DNA from: JANYJJ01 sp038241115
GTDB lineage: Bacteria > Pseudomonadota > Gammaproteobacteria > Burkholderiales > Burkholderiaceae_C
DNA: 33,499 bases
NCBI GenBank assembly: GCA_038241115.1
Contig: JBBRGA010000018.1
Span: 1-33,499 of the forward strand
Reading direction: 5' to 3'
Position 1 is the stretch's first letter; the number at the start of each line of letters is the position of its first letter. The position numbers were made by a program, and so were the translations under genes. The notes under the pieces were generated by a model. It made no database searches and was not told the origin of the DNA. It was given only the letters and a program-made list of their open reading frames with translations. Positions 7,204 through 16,489 of the stretch are shown here, piece by piece.

Positions 7204-9159
7204 ATGACCACCGAAATTGCGCCCGCACAAATAGCCAAAGCCACGCTGCGCCGTCTGACCCTGGAGCGTCTGGAACCGACCCCTGAAAACTACTCGGCGA
7301 TTTACCGCCAAGAACAAGGCGGCGGCGCGGCGGTTGCTGCAGAACCAACGGCGGCTGCGGCTGCGGCTGCGGCTGCCACTGCTCCTGCGCCCGCAGTTTC
7401 TGGCGCGCAGCTGGCCGAACTGATTGAACGCACGGTGCGCGGGCTGGACCGTGGCAGCGTGCAGTGGACTTTGGCGCGTCGCAAGGACAGCCTGAAACGC
7501 GTGCTCGAAGGCAGCCGAGGAGACGCCGTGCGAATGCATCAGCGCCTGAGCGGCCTGCTCACCAGCTGGGACGACAGCAGTCCCGACGCCAGCCTGGAAG
7601 TTGACGCGCAGGCGGCTTCGAGCGCAAGCGGAGCTGAAACTTCTGCGGGGACTCCAGCTGTCGCGGCAGCCGTACCTGTGCCCGCACCCGCACCTGTACC
7701 CGCACCCGCACCTGCACCTGCACCTGCACCTGCACCTGCACCTGCGTTGTCTGCGCTTGCCGAGCCCGTGGCTCATGTCGACCCAGCCGACCACTCCGAC
7801 CACGCCGACGCCACCACGCCGCAGTGGCAGCGCGTTGCCCAAGCCGTAGCACGCAGCCTGCGTCACGCTTTGCCCGCCACCGACGTGGCCGCGCGTGAGT
7901 TGTCGCAGGCGTTGAGCGCGGCTTTGGCGGGCTTGCAAAGCCGTGGCATCGAGGAGTCGCGCGTGCTTGAAATTGAGACGCTCTGCGGCCGGGCCGATTG
8001 GGTCATAGAGCACCGGCAAAACCTCACCGAGCAGTTGGGCGCGCTGTGCCATGAGCTCACCGACAGCCTCACCGATCTGGCCGAAAACGAAAGCTGGGTG
8101 CAGGGCCAAAGTGCCGTCATGCGTGAGCGCTTGGCCGAAGGCTTGACCGCGCGCAGCGTCAAATCGGTGAGCGAGTTGCTGCGCGTCACGCGCCAGCGTC
8201 AGGCAGGACTTCGCGTCGAACGCGATGCGGCGCGTGAGTCGCTGAAGTCGATGATTCAGAGCATGCTGGGCGACCTGGGTGAATTGGGCCAACAAACGGG
8301 TCGCTTTCAAGACAGCGTGGGCCGCTATGCCGACGTCGTGGAAAGTGCAGATTCGATGGAAAGCCTGGCCGATTTGGTGCGCGAGATGGTGACTGAAAGC
8401 CGCGCCGTTCACGAGGTCGTCACGCAAACACGCCAACGCTTGAACGACGAACATCAACGCGCCAGTGCGCTCACGGAAAAGGTAGATGCGCTGGAGTCCG
8501 AACTGAAGCGACTGTCGAACGAAGTTGCCACCGACCCGCTGACCCAGATTGCCAACCGACGCGGTTTGCTGCAAGCCTTCGAGGCCGAGCGGGCTCGCGC
8601 TGAGCGGGGTGCGGCTGGGGTCGGTACGGATGTCAGTGCAGGCGCCAATGCCAACGCCAACGCCAACGCCAACGCCAAAAGCGACGCCAATTCAGACTCC
8701 GATGCAGACCCCGATGCAGACCCCAATGCAGACCTCACTCCCAACACCATCCACCAAGGCGGTGCGGGCCTGTGTGTGGGTTTGCTCGACATCGACAACT
8801 TCAAAATATTGAATGACAAGTTGGGGCATGGCGCGGGCGATGAAGCACTGAAAGCACTTGCCAGAGTGGTGAGCACGACGCTGCGTCCCACCGACGTGGT
8901 GGCGCGCTACGGCGGCGAAGAATTTGTGGTTCTGTTGCCAGACACCGGCGTCGAAGAGGGCCAGCAAATCCTCACCCGTTTGCAGCGCTCCTTGACCGGC
9001 GGCCTGTTCATGCACGAGGACAAAAAAGTACTCGTCACCTTCTCGGCAGGTGTTACCGCCTACCGCCACAGCGAGGCCATCGAGGTGGCCCTGGAGCGCG
9101 CTGATCAGGCGCTGTACGAAGCCAAACGCACCGGAAAAAATCGCACCTGCGTGGGGTGA
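7204..9159 (+). CDS. GGDEF diguanylate cyclase with low-complexity insertions
   Basis: A 651-aa protein. The N-terminus (PAQIAKATLRRLTLERLEPTPENY) is of a type I associate with soluble Burkholderiales GGDEF proteins. No transmembrane segment is seen. A long, mostly helical region (about 200-440) precedes a C-terminal GGDEF domain (LTQIANRRGLLQAF through KRTGKNRT). The signature reads GGEEF at 570-574, a functional variant, with an I-site RPTD just upstream at normal spacing. Three low-complexity stretches stand out: Ala-rich near 40-60, a Pro-Ala repeat near 157-181, and an Ala-Asn then Asp-Ala/Asp-Pro repeat near 481-511. The last lies inside the GGDEF domain, between its first helix and the strand with LLDIDNFK. 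It follows the GGDEF-EAL gene by 108 bp on the same strand. Confidence 0.9.
   Translation: MTTEIAPAQIAKATLRRLTLERLEPTPENYSAIYRQEQGGGAAVAAEPTAAAAAAAAATAPAPAVSGAQLAELIERTVRGLDRGSVQWTLARRKDSLKRVLEGSRGDAVRMHQRLSGLLTSWDDSSPDASLEVDAQAASSASGAETSAGTPAVAAAVPVPAPAPVPAPAPAPAPAPAPAPALSALAEPVAHVDPADHSDHADATTPQWQRVAQAVARSLRHALPATDVAARELSQALSAALAGLQSRGIEESRVLEIETLCGRADWVIEHRQNLTEQLGALCHELTDSLTDLAENESWVQGQSAVMRERLAEGLTARSVKSVSELLRVTRQRQAGLRVERDAARESLKSMIQSMLGDLGELGQQTGRFQDSVGRYADVVESADSMESLADLVREMVTESRAVHEVVTQTRQRLNDEHQRASALTEKVDALESELKRLSNEVATDPLTQIANRRGLLQAFEAERARAERGAAGVGTDVSAGANANANANANAKSDANSDSDADPDADPNADLTPNTIHQGGAGLCVGLLDIDNFKILNDKLGHGAGDEALKALARVVSTTLRPTDVVARYGGEEFVVLLPDTGVEEGQQILTRLQRSLTGGLFMHEDKKVLVTFSAGVTAYRHSEAIEVALERADQALYEAKRTGKNRTCVG
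7675..7746 (+). repeat. Hexanucleotide repeat encoding a Pro-Ala linker
   Basis: Tandem CACCCG/CACCTG hexamers, near-perfect over the last 35 bp or so, encode a Pro-Ala linker in frame within the diguanylate cyclase gene. The unit is a multiple of three, so length changes would keep the frame. Confidence 0.85.
8644..8736 (+). repeat. GCCAAC hexamers and 12-bp repeats inside a GGDEF domain
   Basis: About five GCCAAC units encode alternating Ala-Asn. A degenerate stretch follows, then three 12-bp units (GATGCAGACCCC and variants, 8701-8736) encoding Asp-Ala-Asp-Pro. All are in frame and lie in the region coding for the catalytic domain. Confidence 0.85.
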
Positions 9160-9220
9160 ATTTCGTCCGGTGGTTTGTGGACGGCTCGGTGGCTTGCTGA
9201 AACGGTGCGCGCGACCAGGC

Positions 9221-9275
9221 GAGAGGCCCCAACGCCCTCATACGCGGGTGCGCCAAATCGGTCGTCAGGCCTCTC
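9221..9275. repeat. Inverted repeat in a convergent gene gap
   Basis: Arms GAGAGGCC (9221-9228) and GGCCTCTC (9268-9275) are perfect complements separated by 39 bp. They lie between the convergent ends of the diguanylate cyclase gene and the giant-protein operon. This may act as a bidirectional termination structure, though the loop is long. Confidence 0.35.
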
Positions 9276-9277
9276 AC

Positions 9278-9299
9278 CTCACCGCCGGGTGGTGGTTTT
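9278..9299 (+). terminator. Weak terminator-like hairpin after the diguanylate cyclase gene
   Basis: CACC-GCCG-GGTG forms a short stem, followed after GTGG by a run of five T. The position, about 120 bp after the stop, is suitable, but the stem is only 4-5 bp. Confidence 0.3.
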
Positions 9300-9316
9300 T
9301 ATATGTCGCTCGTACA

Positions 9317-11344
9317 TCACGACCGCCCGCCGCGCTTCACCACATCAAATTTCAAGCCGCTGTTGCCTTCGCCGCGCCCTGTGGTTTTGCTGCGGCCTAT
9401 CCACAGCACGGCGCGGCCTTGGGGGTCTCGGGCGTAGTTGAAATTGCGCTTCAGTTCGATGCCGTCACGGGGCACTTCTTCGTCGGCCAGGCGCAAGTAG
9501 TCGTCGGTAACTTTTTGGTTTTGATCGATGCGCAGCAGGCTGCCGCGGGGGTGGAACATGAAGTCTTGCAAGGGGTTGTCGGCGGGGCCACCGACATCTC
9601 GTTTTTCGACAAAGCTGGGTTGCGCGCGCAGCCGCGCGATGAAGTCGGCGTAGGCGGCGTTGCGTGAATCTGCCAGACGCACCGGGTCGACTTGGTACGC
9701 GTGCGTGACCACTCCGCGTTGCAACTCGATGGACCAATTAAGCGCGCCGACGTCGCCTTTGCGCACCGGCAAAAACGGAATCCAGTTGGCGGCCACTGGC
9801 GTTTGCAGCACGTAGTGCAGCGGCGCGCCTTCTGCCAGTGCCACCGCGTTGGCTGGCAGACGCAGCGACTGCGTGGTGGCCAAGCGGGTGCTCTCGAACT
9901 TGCGGTCGAGCGGCTCGCCAGAACTGCCTTGCACCCGCTTTTCTATGCCCCACACCATGTTGGCCATCTCGTCGCGCATCAGCATCACGTGCTCCAGCGG
10001 TGGGCCTTCCAACGTGGCGGCGGCGGGGCACAAATACAGGATGTCGTCGAGGCGTTTGCGCGGCGCGGCGCCGACGAACGCGTTGGGCTGATTGCGCACG
10101 CTCATCTCGAACATCGTCCACTGCGAGCCGTCCAAGTTGCGCGCTGGCGGGATGGGCATTTCCACACCAAAGTTGTCGCTGACGACGAAGCTGTTGACCT
10201 TGTAGAGCGCGTTGGTGGGCAGCGTGACCGGCAGCACATACCAGTCGTTTCCAAACACCAAGGCGTACTCCAGCACGGCCACGCGGGTGAGGTCACTTTT
10301 GGCGGCACCGAGCATGCCGAAATTGACGCGGCCGTCTTCAAATTCCCAAAACCGGTCGGCGGGCATGCCGGGGTAGGTGGCCAGCGTGGGGAGCAGGCGT
10401 TTCCATTCGCAGGGCAAGGGATGTGCTGGCTGCGCAGGCGCGTCGGGGTTGGGCACGGCTGAGCCGACGGTGTAGGTGTGCCAGTCGAGCTTGCCGTCGG
10501 TGTATTCGTCGGCCACCAGGCGCGCGCCCGTTTGCGCGTCGCCTGCGGCCAGGGCAAAGGCGTACTCCAGGCGGTTGGGATTCCAGTAGGGGCTGGCACC
10601 GGGTTTGGAAACGGGGTGGGAAGCTGCCGTGCTGCCGTCGAAAGTGAACTCGTCCAGCCAGGTCGTCCAGCGCGTCAACACATCGGCCGCGGCCGCGGCT
10701 TGCGCTGCACTGGCACCCAAGCTGCTGACAAGTGCGGACATGGCGGCTGCGCTGCCCAGCAAAGGCCGCACGTCGGCGGCCAGCGCCAAGGCATCAACGG
10801 CTTGATCGTTGAGCAAGGTGTTCCACACAAAACCCAAGTTGTCGGCCGCCGCGTCCGTGGGCGCAGGCAATGCAGCGGGGTAGTTGGCAATGAGGCTGGG
10901 CAGCACACCGGCCAGACCTGCAACGCGAAGTTGTCGGCCCAACTGCTGTCCGGCCTGTGCGTTGAGTTTGGGGTGGCTGGCCAGCACTTGTTCGCGTTCG
11001 ACCAAGGCTTCGATGGGCGGTTGGTTGGACCCCGCCGAAAACGCGACCGACACCGGCGGCGCTTTGCCACTTAGCGGCAGCAGGGTGTGCACCGGCAAGC
11101 CCAGCACTTGCAAGGCGGCGCGCACCGGGCTGCCCGCGTCCTCGGCTTGCAGCTCGTTGAATTGCCACTGCCGCGCCAGCATCCACAGCGGGTCGGCCAA
11201 CTGCGCTTGCAGGCTCAGGGCCACGTCGTCCGAGGTGGGCAGCGGTTCCAGGCGCGACCAGGTGGTGGCAGACGGGTTGGGGCGCAGGTCGGCGATGTTC
11301 TTGAACGTGGCATTGGCGGAACTGAGTGAGAAGGCGTAGCTCAT
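9317..11344 (-). CDS. Large conserved protein of unknown function (cassette gene 4)
   Basis: Predicted 675-aa protein, last gene of the four-gene operon. It starts MSYAFSLSS at ATG 11344, 9 nt after a GAGGA Shine-Dalgarno. No signal peptide or transmembrane helix is seen. Tryptophan-rich, conserved-looking motifs are DPLWMLARQWQFNELQAED (residues 51-69), MPADRFWEFEDGRVNFG (327-343), FGNDWYVLPV, MLMRDEMANMVWGIE, and a C-terminal VLWIGRSKTTGRGEGNSGL. I recognise this pattern as a widespread hypothetical family found with the other three genes, not with any characterised enzyme. No nucleotide-binding or metal-dependent catalytic signature is evident. The mix of beta-type and helical segments suggests a structural component. 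Its end is convergent with the diguanylate cyclase gene. Confidence 0.8.
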   Translation of the reverse strand: MSYAFSLSSANATFKNIADLRPNPSATTWSRLEPLPTSDDVALSLQAQLADPLWMLARQWQFNELQAEDAGSPVRAALQVLGLPVHTLLPLSGKAPPVSVAFSAGSNQPPIEALVEREQVLASHPKLNAQAGQQLGRQLRVAGLAGVLPSLIANYPAALPAPTDAAADNLGFVWNTLLNDQAVDALALAADVRPLLGSAAAMSALVSSLGASAAQAAAAADVLTRWTTWLDEFTFDGSTAASHPVSKPGASPYWNPNRLEYAFALAAGDAQTGARLVADEYTDGKLDWHTYTVGSAVPNPDAPAQPAHPLPCEWKRLLPTLATYPGMPADRFWEFEDGRVNFGMLGAAKSDLTRVAVLEYALVFGNDWYVLPVTLPTNALYKVNSFVVSDNFGVEMPIPPARNLDGSQWTMFEMSVRNQPNAFVGAAPRKRLDDILYLCPAAATLEGPPLEHVMLMRDEMANMVWGIEKRVQGSSGEPLDRKFESTRLATTQSLRLPANAVALAEGAPLHYVLQTPVAANWIPFLPVRKGDVGALNWSIELQRGVVTHAYQVDPVRLADSRNAAYADFIARLRAQPSFVEKRDVGGPADNPLQDFMFHPRGSLLRIDQNQKVTDDYLRLADEEVPRDGIELKRNFNYARDPQGRAVLWIGRSKTTGRGEGNSGLKFDVVKRGGRS

Positions 11345-11356
11345 GGTGTGGTCCTC

Positions 11357-11396
11357 AATCCATCAATCCATCAATCAATCGATCTATCAATCAATC
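11357..11396. repeat. Tetranucleotide repeat between cassette genes 3 and 4
   Basis: Ten tandem 4-bp units, mostly AATC/CATC (GATT/GATG on the coding strand), fill nearly the whole 46-bp gap and run into the last codons and stop of gene 3. The gene 4 Shine-Dalgarno lies immediately after. Length changes would alter stop-to-Shine-Dalgarno spacing without altering either protein frame. Confidence 0.85.
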
Positions 11397-14300
11397 ACTC
11401 AGCACGGCTTTGCCCGACGCCATCACGGCGCGGGCCGAGGCGCTGGCGATGTGCGCGTCGGCACGCAAGACTTGCAGGCTTTGCGTGATGAGTTTGCTGA
11501 AGTCCACCGAGGGCACATCGCGCTCGTAGTTGCTCGACAAATAAATGCCCGGCAAGATCAGGCCCAGCCCTTCCAGGTCTTGTGGTCGCACGGCACGCAG
11601 CTTGGCCAGCGCCAGCGCTTCTTGCACGGTGCCCAGCAACTCGTCCAGCGTCCAGGCATGTGCCGCGCTGTCGGCGGGCACGGCCAGCAAGATGCTTTGA
11701 GGTGGGCGCGCGCCAGGCGCGTCGAAGTGAAAACCCAGGCCGGTGGTCTCAATCAAGCTGGGTATCGATTCCATCCACTCGTCGATGTACAAGCCCGCCA
11801 AAGCGTCGTCTGCGGCGATGTTGTTCAGCGCGCCCGGTGCATGCGCCACCACGGCCACCACGCCGCGCAACACCTGCTTGTCGGCGAGTGGCAAGGCAGC
11901 CCAGTGGGCGGTGGCGCTGCGTGGAAATTGCAAGAGTTTCAGATCGTCCAAAGCGCCCTCAAAGCCGGTGCGACTGGCCAAAGCTTCGGCGGCCGTGAGC
12001 ACGTCAGACAGCAGCGCGGTGGCTTCGCGCACGCAGGCCAATTTGGGCAACCATCCGGCGATGGTGGCCTGGTCGTTGTTCAGGTCAGCAATGCCCAACA
12101 AGGTGTCGCGGTCGGCCAGTGAGGCGGCCGCCTCCGCGGCGTAAGCGCCCAGACTGAAGCGCGGCAGCACGGGGAAGTCTTTGCCCACAATGGCTTTGAT
12201 GCGGGCCACCGCCAAGGCGGCCTGCGCTCCATCGGCCACAGCGTTGCCGTCGCGGTCCACGGCGGCGGGCGCTGGGGCAGCGTCACGCCGGGCGCTGACT
12301 TCATTAGACAAAGCGCGACCTCGTGCCACCGCCAGCAGCAGCGAGTCGGCGGCGAGCACTTGCTCGCCCTGCGCATTGCGTCCGGCCTCGGGAACCGCGC
12401 GCGTGGCCAAAGCGCTGCGCCATCCCAGTTCATAGGCCTGCTGCAGAGCCGCTTGTATGGCGCTGAACATGGCGACGCTGGACGCCGCTGCGGGGTCCAG
12501 CGCGGCCACGCCGTCGAGGTCCAGCGCGGCGAGAGGCAGTGCGGCCGTCAGTGCATCGAGCACGCCTTGCGCGCTCGCATCCGCCACCTGCAAACGTGCT
12601 TTCAGCTCGGGCAAATCGACGCCGGCGAAGTCGCCGTCTGCCAGCAGCGCAGCCGTCTCCACACCGTCTTTGGCCAGCACCATGTCCATGCGGCGCAGTG
12701 GCCTGGCCTTGTTCAGCAAGCGGCGCAGCAACCAGGCCAACGACTCGAAGGCCACCAAACCCAAGCTGCCAGCTTCAGCCGGCGCATCGGCTTCCAGCAC
12801 CAACGCCAATTCGTCGCCCTTCACATTTGGAAATTGAGCGGCTGCTTTCACGCCCAGCAAAGTCGCCAGGCGTTCCTGCACCGCGCTTTGGCCAGCGCCT
12901 CGTCCGGCGCTCTGACTGATCGCCTCAGACTCACTGTTCAGCACCAACCACAGCGGTGATTTGCCCAGCTCGGTAAGGCTGACCGACACGGTGCTACCGC
13001 TGTCGTTCCAGGTGTCGGTGGGCGGCGCGGGTGTGGGTGCCGGCGTGGGGTTGAGCACACGTGTGCGCCTGAGCACGCGGGCGCTGAACACATAGCGTTC
13101 GGGCTGGCCCAGCAAACGCGCCAGCCAGGCGTTCAGGCGCGGCTCCAGTTGCGCGGCCAGGTCGTCAGACGGCCAAGCACCCGCGTCGCTGCTGCCCAGC
13201 GCCACCACCACGCGCTGCGTGTAGCCGCGCACCGAATGCGGTGTGTCTGCCACGCGGGTGTCGGGCGGGCGCTCCTGTTTGTCGATGGCGGTCATCGCGG
13301 CACTGGCGCCGTCGAGGTTGCCACCGGCCATTTGGAACACGCTTTCTGAAATCAGCAGGTCAGACACCGCGTCCATCTGGTCGAGCAAATCGTCGAGCAC
13401 ACGCTGGGTGGCTGCGTCGTCCGTCACCGGCACACCTGCGGCGGGCCGCACCGCCGCCATGCCTGCGGTTCGGTAGGCATGGATCAGACGCACGCCGTCG
13501 ACCGCGTCGCGGGCGGATATGGCTTCTTGCGGTTGGTCGGACGACGCAGGCCCCGTGGGCGCCAGCGGAAATTGGCGGCGGTATTCCAAGATGTGCTGCG
13601 ACAAGCTCGCGTCGCGCAAGCCGCGCTCGAAGCGGTAGCCCAGCAGTGTTGCCATCGACTGGCCGTTCGCCATGCCCTCCAGCAAACGCTTGGCGCGCTT
13701 GACGCGGTGCGAACGCAGATCGATGTTGAACACGTCCTCGCCGTGGTGCCGGTTGGCCACGTGGCCGCTGCGCAAGATGGCCGCCGTGGTGGCTTGCTGC
13801 AGCGAAGGCGCGTGCACATAGCCCAGGCTGTCTTGCGCTGCATCGCCTGCTTGTTGCGAGTCGGACACCAGGTTTTCGACCACGCCAAACGCGCCGATGT
13901 GCAAGCCCTTGGGCGCGCTGTCGCGCATCTGGTCGAGGCGCCGCGTGGCGAGCGACGTGATCCACGCGTCCAGGCGGTTGGCGTACAGATCGAGCGTGGT
14001 CCTGAACGCCAAACTCAGCTCGGCCACGGGGCGGTCCTGCAGCGCGGACAAGCTGTCGTTGAAGCTGGCGATGTTGCTCATGTGCTCGGGAAAATCAAGT
14101 CCCAGTTTGGACAACCGCGCACCGATGGATTCCTCCACCGTCAGGTTTCCGGTGGTGTTTTTCAGCTGCAGTCCGAGCACCGCTTTGGCATGGCCCATCA
14201 CATGCTGGTCACCGATCAAGGCGGTGTTGTCGGTGCCCACGTATTCGGCCACGCGCATGCGCTGCGCCGCCACTTTCAGGGTGGTCGACAAGCCGGGCTG

Positions 14301-16430
14301 ACGCCGAAGATGCTCGCGAAGCAGGCGCTCGCCCGCGTTCACAAATTCTTCGTCGGCTGCGAATGCCAGCATGGCCTCCAGCAGCGACACCGCGTTTTGC
14401 CGCGCCACGATTTGCGCGCGCACATTGGCTGCGGGCGTGGTCAATATTTTCAGCAATTCGGCGATGAAGTTGCCATCGCCGGGAAGCTTGGCGTCGCCTT
14501 GCAGCTCGCGTCCTGCGTTGTCGGGGTCGCGCATCACCCAGGGCACGGCGTTGAGGGAATGGGCTTTGGGCACCACGGTGCAGGTGGCCACAAACGGCAG
14601 CTTTTGGGGTGCGGCTTTGCCGGTCAAAAGTTGCTCCAGGCTGGCCGCCATGAACTGTCTTTGCCAGGTGGCAAAAGTCTGCAGCGCGGGAAAATTGGCG
14701 GCCGCCGCCGGACCCATCACTTGCCAGTAGTTTTTGGCCACCGACCACGGCTGCATGGCCAGCACCTGGTGCAGGCTTTCGGCGCTGGGGTCTTGCAAGG
14801 TGGGAACCTTGTGCTGAACACGCTCGAAGTTGCTGCGAAACCAGTTGGCCGCTTGCGCTACTTCGCGCTCCAGCGGCGAGTTGGCGTTGGGCACATAGGC
14901 GCGCGCCGTGATGGGCAAAATTCCGTAGGGCTGCTTGCCCACGCGCAGCGCCGACAGCGGCCCGCTGGGGCGCAGGTAGCGCACGCACCAAGCGCGCAAC
15001 TGCCCTATGGCGTCGTCGCTGAGCAAGCTGTGCGAGCTGTCGATCGGGTTCCAGAAATTGCGCAGCGTGTAGCCCAACGTGGACTTCCACAAGGCGTTCA
15101 GCATGTGGCCCGCCGTGGCACCTTCTTGCAGGTCGCCGTTCGGGATCAACCCCGCGTCAAACAGCTCTTTGGGCAGGCCCAGGAACTGCTGCATCCTGGC
15201 ACCCGAGCTTGCCAATTCGTCCGCCACCACCGCGGCGCGTGCAGCGGCTTCCGGGGGGTTGAGCGCGGTGTTCAAGTCGCCGCCCTTTTCGCTGTAGCCG
15301 GAGCGTGCCGCGCTGGTGTTGTTGGTGGGCGTGCCCTGCGACACAAACTTCAAACCGGCGCTGCTTTGGTGGTTGTCCAGCAATTCGGCGATCAGCTCGG
15401 CGGCCGAGTCGGGCGACTGCGTCCAGTCCACGCCCAACACAATCAGCCTCGACAAGCCGCCCAACAGGCGGCCGCCGCTGCGCAAGTCGCTTTGCGTCAC
15501 GCGCATGCCCATGCCCACTTTCACGGCCTCGTCGAAGTTCACCATCCAGGCCAACTCGTCGCCGAAGGCGTCGTAGTCTTCCGGCTGATCTGGCTGCGGC
15601 GCGTTGGCTTGCGCGGGGTCGAGCGCGGGTGACATGGGCACCAAGTCGGGCACGGCGCTGCCCCACACGCGGAAGACTTCCACCTCGCCGCCCACCACAC
15701 CTTGCGCGCGGCGTTGAAAGCCAATGGCCACAAATCGGTCGGGCAGGGCGGTCGCATAGACCGCTTGCGCTTTCGGGTCGGCCATCACCACGGCTTCGTC
15801 GTTGAACGTGGGCTCCAGCTCGGACGAAACCAGCGTGTCGTCCAGCTCTGCCAAGTTGGTGGGCGGCACTTGCCGCACGATCCACGCCGCCCGCGCCGGC
15901 CGGTAGCGCCGCGCAATTTCGGTCCACGGCGATTGCTTGTCCATCGGATTCGCGTACCTCAAGCGCCAATACTGTTTGCCGGCCTCCAGCTCCGAGGGCG
16001 TCAAACCCGGCTCGTGCGCCATGGTGTGCAGCGCGTCGGGGTAGATGCGAATCATCAGCTGCTGCGTGTCTTTGCTGTAGCGCGTTTGCAGCGCCACCGG
16101 CATCAACATCACAGGGTGTTGGGTGGTCAATGCCTGTACCAAAAAACCGGGGTCTTCATGGCGCAGGCGCAGTTGCTCCGACAGTTCGGTGAGCTGCCCG
16201 AGCTGTCCGCGCGTGCCTTGTTTGCCTTCGCGGACTTGCTGGCTCAGTTGCTCGACCACCGCTTGCTGCTGGGCCTGCTGCCGCTCGGTGGCGCCGCTGC
16301 TGGCCAGCAGCTCCAACTCGGTTTGCGCCCTTGACAGCGCTGCGCTGGACGCGCGTTGCGTGCTGCGCATTTGCTTCAGCTCGCTGCGGGCGGCGTTGAT
16401 CTGTTGGAGGTCAAGTTTCAAGACGGGCAT
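11391..16430 (-). CDS. Giant conserved protein of unknown function (cassette gene 3)
   Basis: Predicted 1679-aa protein, start MPVLKLDLQQINAARSEL at ATG 16430 behind a GGAGA Shine-Dalgarno. Residues 1-105 are Gln/Glu/Leu-rich and heptad-like, probably coiled coil. A body with family-like motifs follows: PVALQTRY, MIRIYPDALHTMAHEPGLT, LAWMVNFDEAVKVGMGMRV, QGTPTNNTSAARSGYSEKG, RVGKQPYGILPI, and near the C-terminus DEWMESIPSLIETTGLGFHF (Trp at 1552) and PPQSILLAVPAD. No signal peptide, transmembrane segment, Walker motif or protease triad is apparent. I recognise the motifs as belonging to an uncharacterised family that travels with the neighbouring large genes. It is the largest gene of the operon. 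A scaffold or shell component is conceivable from size and the coiled coil, but this is inference. Confidence 0.82.
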   Translation of the reverse strand: MPVLKLDLQQINAARSELKQMRSTQRASSAALSRAQTELELLASSGATERQQAQQQAVVEQLSQQVREGKQGTRGQLGQLTELSEQLRLRHEDPGFLVQALTTQHPVMLMPVALQTRYSKDTQQLMIRIYPDALHTMAHEPGLTPSELEAGKQYWRLRYANPMDKQSPWTEIARRYRPARAAWIVRQVPPTNLAELDDTLVSSELEPTFNDEAVVMADPKAQAVYATALPDRFVAIGFQRRAQGVVGGEVEVFRVWGSAVPDLVPMSPALDPAQANAPQPDQPEDYDAFGDELAWMVNFDEAVKVGMGMRVTQSDLRSGGRLLGGLSRLIVLGVDWTQSPDSAAELIAELLDNHQSSAGLKFVSQGTPTNNTSAARSGYSEKGGDLNTALNPPEAAARAAVVADELASSGARMQQFLGLPKELFDAGLIPNGDLQEGATAGHMLNALWKSTLGYTLRNFWNPIDSSHSLLSDDAIGQLRAWCVRYLRPSGPLSALRVGKQPYGILPITARAYVPNANSPLEREVAQAANWFRSNFERVQHKVPTLQDPSAESLHQVLAMQPWSVAKNYWQVMGPAAAANFPALQTFATWQRQFMAASLEQLLTGKAAPQKLPFVATCTVVPKAHSLNAVPWVMRDPDNAGRELQGDAKLPGDGNFIAELLKILTTPAANVRAQIVARQNAVSLLEAMLAFAADEEFVNAGERLLREHLRRQPGLSTTLKVAAQRMRVAEYVGTDNTALIGDQHVMGHAKAVLGLQLKNTTGNLTVEESIGARLSKLGLDFPEHMSNIASFNDSLSALQDRPVAELSLAFRTTLDLYANRLDAWITSLATRRLDQMRDSAPKGLHIGAFGVVENLVSDSQQAGDAAQDSLGYVHAPSLQQATTAAILRSGHVANRHHGEDVFNIDLRSHRVKRAKRLLEGMANGQSMATLLGYRFERGLRDASLSQHILEYRRQFPLAPTGPASSDQPQEAISARDAVDGVRLIHAYRTAGMAAVRPAAGVPVTDDAATQRVLDDLLDQMDAVSDLLISESVFQMAGGNLDGASAAMTAIDKQERPPDTRVADTPHSVRGYTQRVVVALGSSDAGAWPSDDLAAQLEPRLNAWLARLLGQPERYVFSARVLRRTRVLNPTPAPTPAPPTDTWNDSGSTVSVSLTELGKSPLWLVLNSESEAISQSAGRGAGQSAVQERLATLLGVKAAAQFPNVKGDELALVLEADAPAEAGSLGLVAFESLAWLLRRLLNKARPLRRMDMVLAKDGVETAALLADGDFAGVDLPELKARLQVADASAQGVLDALTAALPLAALDLDGVAALDPAAASSVAMFSAIQAALQQAYELGWRSALATRAVPEAGRNAQGEQVLAADSLLLAVARGRALSNEVSARRDAAPAPAAVDRDGNAVADGAQAALAVARIKAIVGKDFPVLPRFSLGAYAAEAAASLADRDTLLGIADLNNDQATIAGWLPKLACVREATALLSDVLTAAEALASRTGFEGALDDLKLLQFPRSATAHWAALPLADKQVLRGVVAVVAHAPGALNNIAADDALAGLYIDEWMESIPSLIETTGLGFHFDAPGARPPQSILLAVPADSAAHAWTLDELLGTVQEALALAKLRAVRPQDLEGLGLILPGIYLSSNYERDVPSVDFSKLITQSLQVLRADAHIASASARAVMASGKAVLSD

Positions 16431-16489
16431 GGCGGTCTCCGAAGCAGGGCTGCTGAGGGCTCAGGTATCGAAAGGTGGGTGTGCGCCAC

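Noticed and set aside
6493..8574. 693-codon open frame on the - strand opposite the c-di-GMP genes
   Set aside because: The translation is rich in Arg, Cys, Gln and His, with artefacts such as RCRCRCRC from the repeat region. It is a shadow of GC-rich coding on the other strand.
13479..15632. 717-codon open frame on the + strand opposite giant gene 3
   Set aside because: No family-like motifs and a skewed Gln/Arg/His composition. The - strand frame has clear conserved motifs over the same bases.
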